Source: RGIG5952 sp045627605 | Lineage (GTDB): Bacteria; Verrucomicrobiota; Kiritimatiellia; RFP12; JAAYLN01 | DNA length: 45,343 bases | NCBI GenBank assembly: GCA_045627605.1 | Contig: JAZQOA010000137.1 | Coordinates: 1-45,343, forward strand | Direction of reading: 5' to 3' | Shown here: positions 7,652 through 15,819 of the stretch, in pieces | How the letters are laid out: every line of letters begins with the position of its first letter | Numbering within the stretch: position 1 is the first letter of the stretch | Position numbers and translations under genes: made by a program | Notes under the pieces: model-generated | Seen by the model: the letters and a program-made list of their open reading frames with translations, nothing else | Told to the model about the DNA's origin: nothing | The model's database searches: none

Positions 7652-10480
7652 ATGCAACCGATTCCTGAAGAAGTAAAGGCGGCATTCGACCAGAAACTCG
7701 CCTATCTTAAAAGCTTCAAGCCCGAACTCGAACCAAAGGGTGAGATTTCCCGAGACGAGCGCGGGATATGGCGATGCACATATAAGTCCCAATGGGCGGA
7801 AGAAGGCGTTCTCATTTGCATGTACCCTGATGGACGGTGCTTTGAAACGCACGGCACGATAGGTACGAAGTGGATGTATGAGGTCGGCAGCTGGATCGGG
7901 CTTCCCGTGAGTGATGAGGAATCGGATGGACCCGACCATCAGGTTTCTCATTTCGAACATGGTGACATTCGCTGGTCAAAAAGCGCTGATAAGAGTACGG
8001 TCATACCGAAGGACAAGTTGAGTTGGTACAACTACCGGCATAACGAACTCTTGGGCTATCTGAAAGAGGCGGTTGAGATTTCCCAACCGCAACGTCACGA
8101 GGAAGCACTGAAGGTCATTCAGAAAAAATGCATTGAAGACCAGTTTGACGTCGTGTTGCTGGGTGAATTTGCAGACGGTAAATCGACGACGCTCGATGTC
8201 CTTTGCCGCGGGCGTGAATTCAGTCCGCAGGGCAATGGCGTCAAGTCAACCAGCGCGGTGCCCGTTTCCATTGAGGCGGCGCGTCAGGAACTTGCTCCCA
8301 AGGGCATGTCAGAATGGGCTGTGTTGACCTTCAAGGGCGATTCGCAGATCAAGGATGAGATTTACGAGACCTTCGAGGGCTATCTTTCGGATTCTGAACC
8401 CGGCATTGCCGACTGTTTGAAGCCCTTTGCCAAAGGCGACGGAACGCCAAAGGAGAATTTCCGCGAAAAATTCGACTTGAAAAATGCGGAACATATCGGT
8501 TTTGTCCGGCAAATTGTCGGGGCGGAATGGGCACAGTATGCGGAAAACAAAGGCAGCATCGCCTCGCATCACCGCCAGCAACTCGAAGTTCTGACCATCT
8601 ACCTGAAATACTATGGCATTCCCGAATACAGGGCACTTGTGGGAACGACAGTCGTCCCCGTTTCGGAAGTGACAAAATACGTTCACTTTCCCCGCGACTG
8701 GAAAAGCAGATCCCCCTCGGCATTGGAGTTCGACCTTTCGTTTGAAGAATGCGTCTTTGTCTTTCTCGACTTCGCCGTCATCCACGTCAATTCGGAAATC
8801 CTTTCCCGCCTGAACTGCCGCGTGACCGACTGTCCTGGACTTGGATCCAGCGCCTACGACACGACTGTCGCGCGACGTGCCTTGAACCGTGCGGACGGAG
8901 TCTGGTTCGTGAAGAAGTGCGACAAGCAGCTCGGAGCATCGACGCTTGGCGCGATTTTCGAACTGATCACGGATAACGGACGTCTTGAACGCACGGGCAT
9001 GGCTCTCAATCTCTGGAAGGGGCATAAGAAGAGCATCGAGGACGATCCCGCCAATGGTAAATGCCTTGTCAACTACTGTAAGGAGCAACTTGACAAAGAA
9101 GGATACAAGTTCCCAGTGTTCTGGTGTAACGCCCGTCTCGCCTACCTGTCAGCTATTGGCAAGCGGAAGATGGAGGACAAATCGACGTTCTCCGCATCCG
9201 AGCGAAAATGGATGATGGAAATCATTGACGAAGACGAGCGCGATTCATCCTGGAGCGACGAGGAGCTTTGGCTTGAGACAGTGAAGTTTGCCAACCTCAC
9301 TTCAAAAGTTCCCGAAATCAAGAACATTGAGAAATTCGGACAAGAGGCCGTTGACTTGCTCTGGAAGCATTCCAATATGGACAACGCGCTTGAGGTCATG
9401 GCGAAGATCGTCCTAGATCAAAAAGGCCGGACGATTCTCATCGACAGCGGCTCAAAGAAGGCCTTCGAAGTCATCAAGCGCTATGAACACGAACTACAGC
9501 TCGCCGAGGACAATGCAACCAGGGATGCAGATCAAGTCAAGGCCGAACTGGACAATGCTCGTAAACGGATGACAAAATTCGTTGAAGAGGCGAGCAACAT
9601 AATAAGTCAATCGACGCTCTGGACGCACAAACGCAGCATGGCGAACCACCTTTCCGAAGATTTCATTGGATATGCACTGAATGATCGTTTCTGCGATGAC
9701 TTTGCAAAAAAAACAGCCAAAATAATTTTTGAGCTAAACAAAAGTTTTGGCGGCGTATTTCAAAGCGACTTCAAGGCCAGGTTTGCCCAGGAAGTGCAGC
9801 CGAAGTTGCTGGATTCCATTCAAAACCGGTTTTCTTCTTTTTCGTCATCGGAATGGAAGTCAGACAGCGCGCTTGAAAATGTGTCTCTGTTTTTTGAACG
9901 GGTTGAGTCTGTTAACAAGGACTTACGCAAATTGGTTGAACGCCTCGAAGAGGACGGGACGTTGTTTAAAGAACTCCCGCTTCCTCAAATGTCGGCATGT
10001 GAAATAGCGCCTACAAGCATTGCTCAGTTTTCGAACCTTTTATTGCCGGTTATCGACAAATTCAGAAAAGGTTTCTGGGGAGATTTGTGGGAAATCATCA
10101 AATGGATTCCCAAAAAATTGATTGAAATGGTAATGGGAAGCAAATCAGAAGGAGAAGTCATTGCGGAGCTTGCGCACAAGTTAAAACCGGAAATCGCAAA
10201 AGTTCTTGACTCGAAAAGTTTGACCGATGATTTCAAACGCGGCGTTCTGCCAATGTTCAATCGTGCCATAGAAGAGTCAAATAATGGATTCGACGATGGA
10301 ATAACCGAATTTAAGAAGACGTTCGAGAGCCGTTGCTCGGAACTCGAAGCCGCGAACAAGGAGAAAGACGAGCGGAAACGCGCGATCGCTGCCGAAAACC
10401 ACAAGGTCAGAACTGAAAAAGTTCAGCCACTTCGCGAGAAACTTGAGGTGTACGAGAAGGCCGTCGAAGCGGAACTTTAG
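7652..10480 (+). CDS. Dynamin-like GTPase 3 with N-terminal LGFP-like repeat
   Basis: The 942-residue protein has an N-terminal module at about 50-110 that reads like one LGFP repeat: THGTIGTKW, then IGLPVSDEE, then FEHGDIRW. A GTPase domain follows, with P-loop GEFADGKST (171-179), KSTSAVP as a likely switch I, G3 DCPGLGSS (393-400) and FWCNAR as a possible G5. The C-terminal half is a helical stalk with coiled-coil stretches (about 605-660 and 890-935) and an amphipathic Trp-rich segment, FWGDLWEIIKWIPKK. LGFP repeats are known mostly from secreted actinobacterial wall enzymes, so their place in a cytosolic GTPase is unusual. The gene's second half is clearly AT-richer than the chromosome flanks. 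Confidence 0.7.
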   Translation: MQPIPEEVKAAFDQKLAYLKSFKPELEPKGEISRDERGIWRCTYKSQWAEEGVLICMYPDGRCFETHGTIGTKWMYEVGSWIGLPVSDEESDGPDHQVSHFEHGDIRWSKSADKSTVIPKDKLSWYNYRHNELLGYLKEAVEISQPQRHEEALKVIQKKCIEDQFDVVLLGEFADGKSTTLDVLCRGREFSPQGNGVKSTSAVPVSIEAARQELAPKGMSEWAVLTFKGDSQIKDEIYETFEGYLSDSEPGIADCLKPFAKGDGTPKENFREKFDLKNAEHIGFVRQIVGAEWAQYAENKGSIASHHRQQLEVLTIYLKYYGIPEYRALVGTTVVPVSEVTKYVHFPRDWKSRSPSALEFDLSFEECVFVFLDFAVIHVNSEILSRLNCRVTDCPGLGSSAYDTTVARRALNRADGVWFVKKCDKQLGASTLGAIFELITDNGRLERTGMALNLWKGHKKSIEDDPANGKCLVNYCKEQLDKEGYKFPVFWCNARLAYLSAIGKRKMEDKSTFSASERKWMMEIIDEDERDSSWSDEELWLETVKFANLTSKVPEIKNIEKFGQEAVDLLWKHSNMDNALEVMAKIVLDQKGRTILIDSGSKKAFEVIKRYEHELQLAEDNATRDADQVKAELDNARKRMTKFVEEASNIISQSTLWTHKRSMANHLSEDFIGYALNDRFCDDFAKKTAKIIFELNKSFGGVFQSDFKARFAQEVQPKLLDSIQNRFSSFSSSEWKSDSALENVSLFFERVESVNKDLRKLVERLEEDGTLFKELPLPQMSACEIAPTSIAQFSNLLLPVIDKFRKGFWGDLWEIIKWIPKKLIEMVMGSKSEGEVIAELAHKLKPEIAKVLDSKSLTDDFKRGVLPMFNRAIEESNNGFDDGITEFKKTFESRCSELEAANKEKDERKRAIAAENHKVRTEKVQPLREKLEVYEKAVEAEL

Positions 10481-10494
10481 CGAAGGAGTCCACC

Positions 10495-11277
10495 ATGAAG
10501 CCGACAATTTCCGATGACAAGATCATCATCGCCGTTGTCGGCGAGTTTCAAATCGGCAAGTCCTCTCTCATCAATTGCCTCCTTGGACGCAAGGAGGCAA
10601 AAATCGGCAATGGATGGAAAAGCGAAACCCCGTTGTGCGCAGACTACGAAATGGCGGATGACATTGTCATCGTGGACACGCCTGGCGTCGATGACAGGTC
10701 CGACCGTGATGAAGAAGCCATGTCCGCCATTAAACGCGCTCATTGCGTTCTTGTCATCAAGGATAACAAGGACATCCCCGCTGAACTCTACGACGGTTGG
10801 GTTCGCAAGGCGCGTGACGAAGGGAAACCATGTGTTTTTGTCCTCAATTGCGTGGAAGGAGACCGAGACAGGAAGCGACACTGGGATCCGAAGAGCGAGT
10901 TCAACGCCAAGTTCTGCAATGACATTCATGGTGAATTTATTGGCAGAAACGGGTTTGATATGTTTATGTCCATTGGCGGGGACGCGGTGTTGCCCGTCAA
11001 CGCCTGTTGGGCGCAGTACGGATTAGGGATTCTTGACGATGACGACAAGTCTGAGGATGTCGAAACGATGCTTGTGAAGCTCGGCGTTGACGATAAGGAC
11101 TTCAAACAGGATGCCTTCGAACGGAGCAATGTCAAAGGCCTCTGCGACTTCATCGGCAACATCCGCCTTGAACTTTTGACGCACTATCTCAGACGAAAAG
11201 AGCAAATCATACGCCGATTCACCGATCGATTTTGCGAGGAATTCGCAAAGCGCATGCAGGGCGAGGATGTGAAATGA
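10495..11277 (+). CDS. Small TRAFAC-type GTPase
   Basis: The 260-residue protein is a compact GTPase: P-loop GEFQIGKSS (16-24), KSETPL as switch I (Thr45), G3 DTPGVDD (61-67) and LNCVEGD where NKxD would stand. About 80 further residues, ending in a basic helix, follow the G domain. The first residues of its P-loop (GEFQ) resemble that of GTPase 3, suggesting a common origin. The start follows GAAGGAGTCCACC. Its stop overlaps the next ATG (ATGA at 11274-11277). It has no membrane segment and may act as a regulator or partner of the large GTPases. Confidence 0.75.
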   Translation: MKPTISDDKIIIAVVGEFQIGKSSLINCLLGRKEAKIGNGWKSETPLCADYEMADDIVIVDTPGVDDRSDRDEEAMSAIKRAHCVLVIKDNKDIPAELYDGWVRKARDEGKPCVFVLNCVEGDRDRKRHWDPKSEFNAKFCNDIHGEFIGRNGFDMFMSIGGDAVLPVNACWAQYGLGILDDDDKSEDVETMLVKLGVDDKDFKQDAFERSNVKGLCDFIGNIRLELLTHYLRRKEQIIRRFTDRFCEEFAKRMQGEDVK

Positions 11278-11744
11278 AAATCACGTTTGTCACGGCATCC
11301 CACACAACATACGATGAAACGAAATCCGTGGATGTTGCACGGCAACGTGATCTTGATCAGGCACGCGAGCGCGTTGAGGAGCTTGATGCAAAGCTGACTG
11401 CCCTTTCAAAAAAGCTGATGGCTTTTGAAAAGTCCCAGGCGCAGCTTGAGCAGTCGCTCGCAAAAGTCGATACCCGTTTGCGCGATGACTGCAGGGAGAT
11501 TTTCGCCGATCTCATCAAGGAGTCGCTTGATCCGGTTTTCACCGTCATGAGGCAAGTCGCTGAGGCATGTGGCGTTGAGGTGCCCCCGGCAGAGGAGGCT
11601 GACGCGGAAAAAGTCGTTAAGAAAACGCCGCGGAAGACCATTGAAAAGACGGTGATGAAGACGAAGGTCTCCGCCAGGAAAAAAGCACCTGCTGAAAAGT
11701 CTGTCGCAAAGAAGACAACAACGAGAAAAAAGGCGACGAAATGA
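11274..11744 (+). CDS. Coiled-coil protein with shared MKIT motif and basic tail
   Basis: The 156-residue protein begins MKITFVTASHT, nearly the same as the next gene's MKITYVTKSHT. A coiled coil follows (about 24-70), then a helical segment. The C-terminal tail (about 115-156) is very rich in Lys, Thr and Ala, with repeats such as KKTPRKT and ARKKAPAEK, resembling histone H1-like or other nucleic-acid or acidic-lipid-binding tails. I chose the start at 11274 rather than an in-frame one at 11232 because of the ATGA overlap with the GTPase stop and the match to the paralogous N-terminus. No known family was recognised. Confidence 0.65.
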   Translation: MKITFVTASHTTYDETKSVDVARQRDLDQARERVEELDAKLTALSKKLMAFEKSQAQLEQSLAKVDTRLRDDCREIFADLIKESLDPVFTVMRQVAEACGVEVPPAEEADAEKVVKKTPRKTIEKTVMKTKVSARKKAPAEKSVAKKTTTRKKATK

Positions 11745-12343
11745 AAATTACATACGTTACGAAATCCCACACCATCGGCAATGACGACACAGAGGACAAA
11801 TATGTCGTTGCCCAGTCTGATTTTGACGCAGCTTATAAGAAATGTGACGAGCTGTTGAACGATCTCGACACTCGGGTTTGTAATCATCGTAATTCCATTA
11901 ATAATCATGATGAATCCATAAAGGGTTTAACCAAGACGGTTGAGAGTGGACAGCAATGGATACAGGGAATTGAAAACCGCATTAACTGCATGCCGCAAAC
12001 GCTGCGTGAAACGCTTGGGCAAGTTGTAAAAGAGATATTTGATGACAAACTGAACTGCTTTGCAAAGCAAGTTGAAGTCCTGCGCGAAGAAAGAAGTCAG
12101 ATTTCTGCGCAACTGGAGGAATTGCGGAAGGAGCGTCAAGAGACGAAATCCCAACTGGATGAGTTGAGGAGCCAATGTGCAGAAGCCCGGACGCAACTTG
12201 AAAAGCTGTCCGAGCAATTGTCGGAGGCGAAAAGGTTCGAAACCGAAATGAAGGACGATTTCTCCATGCAGGTTGCGGAGTTCAAAATGGCGGTCCCTGT
12301 TCCAAAGAAGTTCGCCAAGTTTCTTTTTGTTAAGCAAGATTAA
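11741..12343 (+). CDS. Long coiled-coil protein with shared MKIT motif
   Basis: The 200-residue protein starts with MKITYVTKSHT, shared with the preceding protein. A second weak match follows (VAQSDFDAAYKKCDELLNDLD against VARQRDLDQARERVEELDAKL, shown here as short comparisons). Residues about 95-175 form an uninterrupted coiled coil with heptads such as LREERSQISAQLEEL. The start overlaps the previous stop (ATGA, 11741-11744). The two proteins are probably diverged duplicates and may assemble as a heteromeric coiled coil next to the GTPases. The molecular function is unknown. Confidence 0.65.
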   Translation: MKITYVTKSHTIGNDDTEDKYVVAQSDFDAAYKKCDELLNDLDTRVCNHRNSINNHDESIKGLTKTVESGQQWIQGIENRINCMPQTLRETLGQVVKEIFDDKLNCFAKQVEVLREERSQISAQLEELRKERQETKSQLDELRSQCAEARTQLEKLSEQLSEAKRFETEMKDDFSMQVAEFKMAVPVPKKFAKFLFVKQD

Positions 12344-12369
12344 CCCCATCACAACAAGGAGAACCAATC

Positions 12370-13206
12370 ATGGCTATTGCATACGAAAAATTCATTCACC
12401 CCGAGGACAAGGCCGCGCTGGAAAAGCTCAAGTCCATCCCGTTCCTCGACACTGCGGTCAAGCAGTACATGAAGTACGTTACCGAGGATATGCTGCACGG
12501 CATTAACATGGCCTCGAAGATCAAGCTCGGGCCGAACCAGTTGCCGGACATCTACGCGATCCTGTCCGATGTATGCGTGAAGCTCCAGATACCCGTTCCC
12601 GAATTTTATTTGGAGATGGATCCGAATCCAAACGCCTACACCAGCGGCGACACCAAGCCGTTTGTCGTCGTCAACTCCGGCATCATCGACCTTCTCAAGC
12701 CTGATGAGTTGAAGGCGGTCATAGCGCACGAATGCGGACATATTCTCTGCCGCCACGTCCTTTACCATACGTTGGCAGACCTCATCCTCAACGCCGGTGG
12801 CGGAATCGCCTCGATTTTCGGAGCGGGAATCATAACGGAACCGCTCAAGTGGGCGCTGACCTACTGGGTGCGTCGCAGCGAGTTCTCAGCGGACCGCGTA
12901 GCAGCATTTGTTACGGGCGACGCCGACATCGTTGCGCGGACGATGATGCGTCTTGCTGGCGGCGGTACGAAGATCACCGCTTCCGTCAACATGGAGGAGT
13001 TTTTGCGCCAGGCGGCGGAATATAACAAGTTTATTCGGGAGTCGGACAAGAGCAGTGTCCTCCAGAACTGGATGATCAAGGACTTTGATCATCCCTATCC
13101 GGCCATCCGTGCGGCAGAAGTCCTGAAATGGTTCAAGTCATCTGCAAATATCGGCGGGGCTGGCAAGTCCATATCCGACATTGGAAGCGCAAAACTCAAC
13201 TGGTAG
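12370..13206 (+). CDS. M48 family zinc metalloprotease
   Basis: The 278-residue protein contains HECGH (120-124), the zinc-binding HExxH motif, and RSEFSADR (169-176), whose Glu is the third zinc ligand of M48 (Ste24/HtpX-like) peptidases. Residues about 128-166 are moderately hydrophobic and may lie on a membrane, but there is no signal peptide or the usual N-terminal transmembrane helices. It therefore looks cytosolic or peripheral. The start follows AAGGAGAACCAATC. Within this cassette a likely role is cleavage of a membrane or complex component when the GTPases are triggered; that role is inferred from context only. Confidence 0.82.
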   Translation: MAIAYEKFIHPEDKAALEKLKSIPFLDTAVKQYMKYVTEDMLHGINMASKIKLGPNQLPDIYAILSDVCVKLQIPVPEFYLEMDPNPNAYTSGDTKPFVVVNSGIIDLLKPDELKAVIAHECGHILCRHVLYHTLADLILNAGGGIASIFGAGIITEPLKWALTYWVRRSEFSADRVAAFVTGDADIVARTMMRLAGGGTKITASVNMEEFLRQAAEYNKFIRESDKSSVLQNWMIKDFDHPYPAIRAAEVLKWFKSSANIGGAGKSISDIGSAKLNW

Positions 13207-13209
13207 CTT

Positions 13210-14550
13210 ATGAGTGACCGTTCGCCAGATTCCCCCGTCGGCCTTGTTCTTTCCGGCGGCGGGGCGTTGGGCGCCTACGAGGCAGGCGTCTGGAAAGCCT
13301 TTTGCGAATGCGGTGTCGCGAATCGCGTCCGCGCGATTTCCGGCACGTCCGTCGGCGTGATCAACGGCGCGGCATTTGCCCTGTTGCACGATCCCGAAGA
13401 GATGCGCAACCTTTGGGTCAATCGCGTCCGGGAGATTCTGACGCCGAATTTCAAACTCTTTGATCGCGGTAAAATTGCCGGGACCATTGGCAATGCGTTT
13501 CACGGACGTCAGGCGTTTCCGTTTCTTGGGATTTTCAGCAGGGAGGGTCTTTCCGCTATTCTTCGTGATGTCATTGCACGGCCAGTTGCGGAGACTGGGA
13601 TTGACGTTTATGCTACAGCTTTGCAATGCAAGGGGAGCATTTGGCGGACGTTTGATCCGACGGCCTACTGTTTGCGCCGATTCCATTTGAACGAGGAACG
13701 CCCTGTTGAAAGGATGCGCCAAATAATAATGGCCTCGGCGGCGGTTCCCTGGGGGTTCGATCCAGTCGAGATTGACGGCGAAAGGTATGTCGATGGTGGA
13801 TTTGAAGCGAACGGCGGCGATAATGTGCCTATTGCCCCAATTCTCGACAACCATCCCGAAATCAAGACCGTCTATGTCGTCCGTTTTGAAAGTCGGCGCA
13901 CTGAGCCAAATGTCAAAACAGTACACTCCGAATCTGGACGCAAGATCATCGAAATCCGGCCGAGGGATCCCCTGCCGGGCGTTCTCGACGGATGGAATTT
14001 CGCGAATAACCCCATCGCGAATACCCCCGTTATTCAAAGAGCTGCCCATGGCATAGTTGCCAAGTTCCCAATCTATTCTGGTGCAATTTCGTTCCTGCCG
14101 GAATATTCGGAAAAGTATTTTGACACGGGCTACGCAGACGGAATGGCGGTACTTGGCAATTCACAGTTGCAGCAGGAATTCATTTGGAGAAACAAAACAA
14201 TGACCGAAGATAAGCAAGCGAGCGCAAGCACGCAAAAGCAGGGGCAAGACATCGCGCCAACGGAGTCCTTAAGATGGGGTGACTACGCCAAAACACTAAG
14301 GGAAACCATCAACAGCAACAAGCCTGTCGAAGACAAGGCGAAAGAAGTGGCTGATGTGACAATTGAAACCTTGGCTGATGAAGTAAAGGACAGGACTAGG
14401 ACGGTAATTTCAATAAGCGCTACGGTTGCGGGATTGGCAGGCGACGTTATCAAAAAGATAGCAGACTCAAAGGTCAAACAGACGCCTGAAGGGTCGCGGC
14501 AGAGCACGGGAGCCGATGTCCCAAAAGATTCTGGCGTGGCAAATGCATAA
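13210..14550 (+). CDS. Patatin-like phospholipase with C-terminal extension
   Basis: Residues 10-300 form a patatin domain: oxyanion loop SGGGALGAYE (15-24), nucleophile elbow GTSVG (45-49, Ser47) and the DGG of the catalytic dyad (Asp195). Patatins hydrolyse acyl esters of phospholipids. The start is 3 bp after the M48 stop. Residues 331-446 form a separate Ala/Thr/Lys-rich helical tail. It begins at an internal ATG (14200) preceded by TTTGGAGAAACAAAACA, which looks like the intergenic start context of other cassette genes. The tail may therefore be a formerly separate small gene, or may also be made from its own start. A phospholipase is a common effector type in bacterial conflict systems. 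Confidence 0.83.
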   Translation: MSDRSPDSPVGLVLSGGGALGAYEAGVWKAFCECGVANRVRAISGTSVGVINGAAFALLHDPEEMRNLWVNRVREILTPNFKLFDRGKIAGTIGNAFHGRQAFPFLGIFSREGLSAILRDVIARPVAETGIDVYATALQCKGSIWRTFDPTAYCLRRFHLNEERPVERMRQIIMASAAVPWGFDPVEIDGERYVDGGFEANGGDNVPIAPILDNHPEIKTVYVVRFESRRTEPNVKTVHSESGRKIIEIRPRDPLPGVLDGWNFANNPIANTPVIQRAAHGIVAKFPIYSGAISFLPEYSEKYFDTGYADGMAVLGNSQLQQEFIWRNKTMTEDKQASASTQKQGQDIAPTESLRWGDYAKTLRETINSNKPVEDKAKEVADVTIETLADEVKDRTRTVISISATVAGLAGDVIKKIADSKVKQTPEGSRQSTGADVPKDSGVANA

Positions 14551-14561
14551 AGGGGGATCAT

Positions 14562-15632
14562 ATGAAACTATTTACCCGGCTCCACGACTTCTTTGACAAA
14601 ACCGTCTTGTGTTACTGGCGCCTAATCTGGTGTGTGGGCATCATTATTGCCTTGGTGTCCTTTGGAGTGTCCTGTTTGGTGTCCTTTGGAGTGTCCTGTT
14701 TTGTGGGGTTTTTGTCGCAAATGCCAATGAATTTGGGCGTAGTGGGAGTCGCCTCCTCTGCGGGCTGCTTTCTTGGTGGGGCGATTATTGCAATGTCGCG
14801 TTCGAAAATAAACCAACTTGCCCTAATCGTCAATTTGGCAGGGAAAAAGAGAGATGATGACTTGAAAAGTCGAAACGATGAATTAACGATGAGGCTTGAT
14901 AAGGCCCAAATCGAAAACAAGCGTCTTCAGTCGCACTTGAACATTGACGCAATAAGGCAAACGGCGGAAATTAACTTAGCGGAAATCGACACGCAAATAA
15001 CGGATTGCAAGGAAGAGTGGATGGGTGATACGCAAGGGCGTAATATTGCAGGATTTGCCAATTTTTCGCGGCAGAAATACGTTGGCGTACTTAGAAATTC
15101 GTTCAAGGTGAAGATTGGGGTAGATATGAAGGATGTGAGAATTTTCAATGATGGCGCTGTCATTCATGTGTCGCCGTTACAACCCAAGATCACAATCTCC
15201 GAGCAGAAGAAGGAATGGTTGCACCGCGTCGTTCTCAATGTCCCGCTTGTCCGGAAGTCCAAAGGCGCAGGAATTGAGTGTATTCCCGGAGAGTCGTTTG
15301 AAAAAGACGGGTATGTTTATGAAATTGATCGTCAAGTTCGCAAAATTAACGCTTCCGTGGATATGAACATTATAGAATCCCGTAGCCAGGCGCAGGAGCA
15401 AGAGGTTGAAAACCGAATCCTCGAAGGCAAGGTCGGAAAGATTTCTGCTGAGTGTCAATCCGTCAAGACCAGGGCTAGGATGTTCATCGAGGATACATTG
15501 GCTCCTACGGGAAAAGAAATCGTTTTCGAAGAAGATGTGAAAGTTCTTTCTGAACAGGAAAGCCAAACCCTTCAGTATTTTGCTGAAAACTACAATGAGA
15601 GGTTGCTGGCAAGCGGGGCGCCGAACGGATAG
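14562..15632 (+). CDS. Membrane-anchored coiled-coil protein, unrecognised
   Basis: The 356-residue protein starts behind AAGGGGGATCAT, 11 bp after the patatin gene. Two hydrophobic segments (about 21-50 and 58-77) form a hairpin anchor. A coiled coil follows (about 88-125), then a beta-rich region (about 150-275) with FKVKIGVDMKDVRIF, and a second helical part (about 275-345). The soluble half vaguely resembles DUF4230-like envelope domains, but I would not assign it. The first membrane segment contains a 24-bp tandem duplication (14652-14699) that repeats VSFGVSC twice. The gene is AT-rich relative to flanks. It could anchor the cassette's proteins to the membrane. Confidence 0.65.
   Translation: MKLFTRLHDFFDKTVLCYWRLIWCVGIIIALVSFGVSCLVSFGVSCFVGFLSQMPMNLGVVGVASSAGCFLGGAIIAMSRSKINQLALIVNLAGKKRDDDLKSRNDELTMRLDKAQIENKRLQSHLNIDAIRQTAEINLAEIDTQITDCKEEWMGDTQGRNIAGFANFSRQKYVGVLRNSFKVKIGVDMKDVRIFNDGAVIHVSPLQPKITISEQKKEWLHRVVLNVPLVRKSKGAGIECIPGESFEKDGYVYEIDRQVRKINASVDMNIIESRSQAQEQEVENRILEGKVGKISAECQSVKTRARMFIEDTLAPTGKEIVFEEDVKVLSEQESQTLQYFAENYNERLLASGAPNG
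14652..14699 (+). repeat. 24-bp tandem duplication within a membrane segment
   Basis: Two identical 24-bp units (14652-14675 and 14676-14699, beginning TTGGTGTCCTTTGGAGTG) sit in the first transmembrane segment of the protein encoded at 14562-15632 and lengthen it by eight residues in frame. The perfect identity indicates a recent duplication. Confidence 0.85.
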
Positions 15633-15772
15633 ATACCTTTCTTGAGACGGTCTTCATGCCTGTGGGCGTCGATTGGGAAAAACGGAAGATGTTTGAGCTG
15701 ATTGGCAATGAGAACTTGGCGTTTGGCGTGTTGCATGGAAAAGATGTCGATTCGGTTCCTTTTAGAAGTTGA
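15632..15772 (+). pseudogene. ORF remnant sharing the DUF445 N-terminal sequence
   Basis: In the frame that ends at TGA 15770-15772 the sequence reads DTFLETVFMPVGVDWEKRK and continues to a Phe-Arg-Ser end. FLETVFMPV matches FLEAVFMPV of the DUF445 protein, and the DNA at 15636-15663 matches 1402-1429 at 27 of 28 positions in the same frame. Similarity stops abruptly after that. A 38-residue product could start at ATG 15656, but no ribosome-binding site is apparent. It is best explained as a fragment of another gene with a DUF445-like start, or as a recombination scar. Confidence 0.5.
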
Positions 15773-15819
15773 AGAATGACGTGGTCGACTTGACCGAAAA
15801 CAGGAAAGGAAACAACATA

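Noticed and set aside
12370..13206. HtpX/Ste24 membrane protease
   Set aside because: The zinc site fits M48, but the usual N-terminal transmembrane helices are missing, so I kept only the family-level call.
14562..15632. DUF4230 domain assignment
   Set aside because: Only a short stretch looks similar, so the resemblance is mentioned but not used for the call.
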